From Fusobacterium sp. (GTDB lineage: Bacteria > Fusobacteriota > Fusobacteriia > Fusobacteriales > Fusobacteriaceae), in NCBI GenBank assembly GCA_019410665.1, contig DXSD01000050.1, positions 1 to 14,610 on the forward strand: 14,610 bases of DNA. Reading direction: 5' to 3'. A model generated the notes under the pieces. It was not told the DNA's origin. It searched no databases and was given only the letters and a program-made list of their open reading frames with translations. The translations under genes were made by a program, and so were the position numbers. This document shows positions 13,733-14,610 of this stretch, in pieces (the stretch's first letter is position 1; the number at the start of each line of letters is the position of its first letter).

Positions 13733-14610
13733 ATAAATAATATGGAGGCAAAAACATGGTAAATTTTATCTTACTTAAATTTTACAAGGTACTAAAACAT
13801 TACTGTGGCCAACTTGCCTGTGGGCAAAATTTTATCTTACTTAAATTTTACAAGGTACTAAAACTTGAATAACTACAACATAATGACAGGTTATATTTTA
13901 TCTTACTTAAATTTTACAAGGTACTAAAACACACCAAATAGTGCATAAATAACAAAGTTTATTTTATCTTACTTAAATTTTACAAGGTACTAAAACCTGG
14001 TGTGATATTAAAATTATATTTTATTAATTTTATCTTACTTAAATTTTACAAGGTACTAAAACTATCCCTTTACTTTGTCGTTGCTCTTTTTCATTTTATC
14101 TTACTTAAATTTTACAAGGTACTAAAACAATTTCTTTAAATTAATATCTTCATCTTTAATTTTATCTTACTTAAATTTTACAAGGTACTAAAACGGCTAC
14201 ATCAGAGGAAATATCAGACGCAGAATTTTATCTTACTTAAATTTTACAAGGTACTAAAACGAACTTGGCTATCTATTATGAAAATGGACAATTTTATCTT
14301 ACTTAAATTTTACAAGGTACTAAAACATAAATGTAGTTCTCTCCTGAAACCTCTGTATTTTATCTTACTTAAATTTTACAAGGTACTAAAACTAGGGTCA
14401 TCACTTCCTACATCAGTCCAAATTTTATCTTACTTAAATTTTACAAGGTACTAAAACGGAAGTAATGCAGTAGGAAAATGGAAAGGGATTTTATCTTACT
14501 TAAATTTTACAAGGTACTAAAACATAGTTCAAAACAAATTGACTAAAATAGTTTGTTTTATCTTACTTAAATTTTACAAGGTACTAAAACCTCAAATTTA
14601 TTTTAACATA
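13696..14610 (-). CRISPR. CRISPR array, type II-like repeat, truncated by the window edge
   Basis: Fourteen repeats of 36 nt lie at a 66-nt period with 13 full spacers and 20 nt of a fourteenth. On the plus strand the repeat begins ATTTTATCTTACTT, passes through AAATTTTACAAGG and ends TACTAAAAC. On the minus strand it begins GTTTTAGTACC and contains ATTTAAGTAAG, resembling Cas9 repeats of S. aureus (GTTTTAGTAC) and S. thermophilus CRISPR1 (ATTTAAGTAA). Spacers are 30 nt, except 29 nt before the repeat at 14422 and 31 nt before the repeat at 14555 (whose first base is G not A). The degenerate left repeat and the minus-strand match both place the leader to the right. No cas gene is in the window. 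The TACTAAAAC end also resembles some Cas13 repeats, so type VI is not excluded. Confidence 0.97.

Overview
The window comes from a strongly A+T-rich bacterial chromosome with AGA-dominated arginine codons and strong GGAGG-type ribosome binding sites. Protein content (HPr/EI, NrdA/NrdB with a small redoxin, a two-domain rubredoxin, an OmpA-like lipoprotein and an L,D-transpeptidase with a diderm-type envelope) fits Fusobacterium or a close relative. The genus is inferred from gene content and composition, not proven.

Layout. (1) 1-2657, leftward: an operon of a cysteine-rich FMN-dependent alpha-hydroxy-acid dehydrogenase and a cytoplasmic L-asparaginase with a long extra C-terminus. It is driven by a clear promoter (TTGACA/TATGAT) and closed by a hairpin terminator. 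(2) 2707-4899, rightward: ptsH and ptsI, the general PTS phosphorelay proteins, separated by an intercistronic terminator and followed by a strong terminator. (3) 4908-8714, rightward: a palindromic interspersed repeat, then a promoter with inverted repeats, then a small glutaredoxin-like protein, nrdA and nrdB (class Ia-type ribonucleotide reductase) in a tightly overlapping operon. (4) 8732-9490: a membrane-anchored DUF218 (YdcF/SanA/ElyC-like) protein. A second copy of the palindromic repeat fills the convergent gap after it. (5) 9624-10475, leftward: a stand-alone cyclic-nucleotide-binding-fold protein and a tandem two-iron rubredoxin. (6) 10542-12799, rightward: an envelope operon of an SH3/L,D-transpeptidase and an OmpA-like peptidoglycan-binding lipoprotein, with an O6-alkylguanine-DNA alkyltransferase gene overlapping its end. 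(7) 12803-13702: a single-domain rhodanese and a small unrecognised lipoprotein, each with a near-perfect or perfect vegetative promoter. (8) 13696-14610: a CRISPR array running off the right edge.

The array has 14 repeats of about 36 nt with mostly 30-nt spacers. Its left-most repeat is degenerate. Read on the minus strand the repeat begins GTTTTAGTACC, like type II (Cas9) repeats of the Staphylococcus aureus / Streptococcus thermophilus CRISPR1 kind, so the visible part is probably the old, leader-distal end and the leader and any cas genes should lie to the right. No cas gene or tracrRNA anti-repeat is visible here.

Most genes are housekeeping. The less ordinary signals are the orphan-looking array end, the paired palindromic repeats, a perfect 26-bp palindrome inside ogt, the Cys-cluster oxidoreductase, the asparaginase extension, the altered transpeptidase active-site motif and the small lipoprotein behind a perfect consensus promoter.
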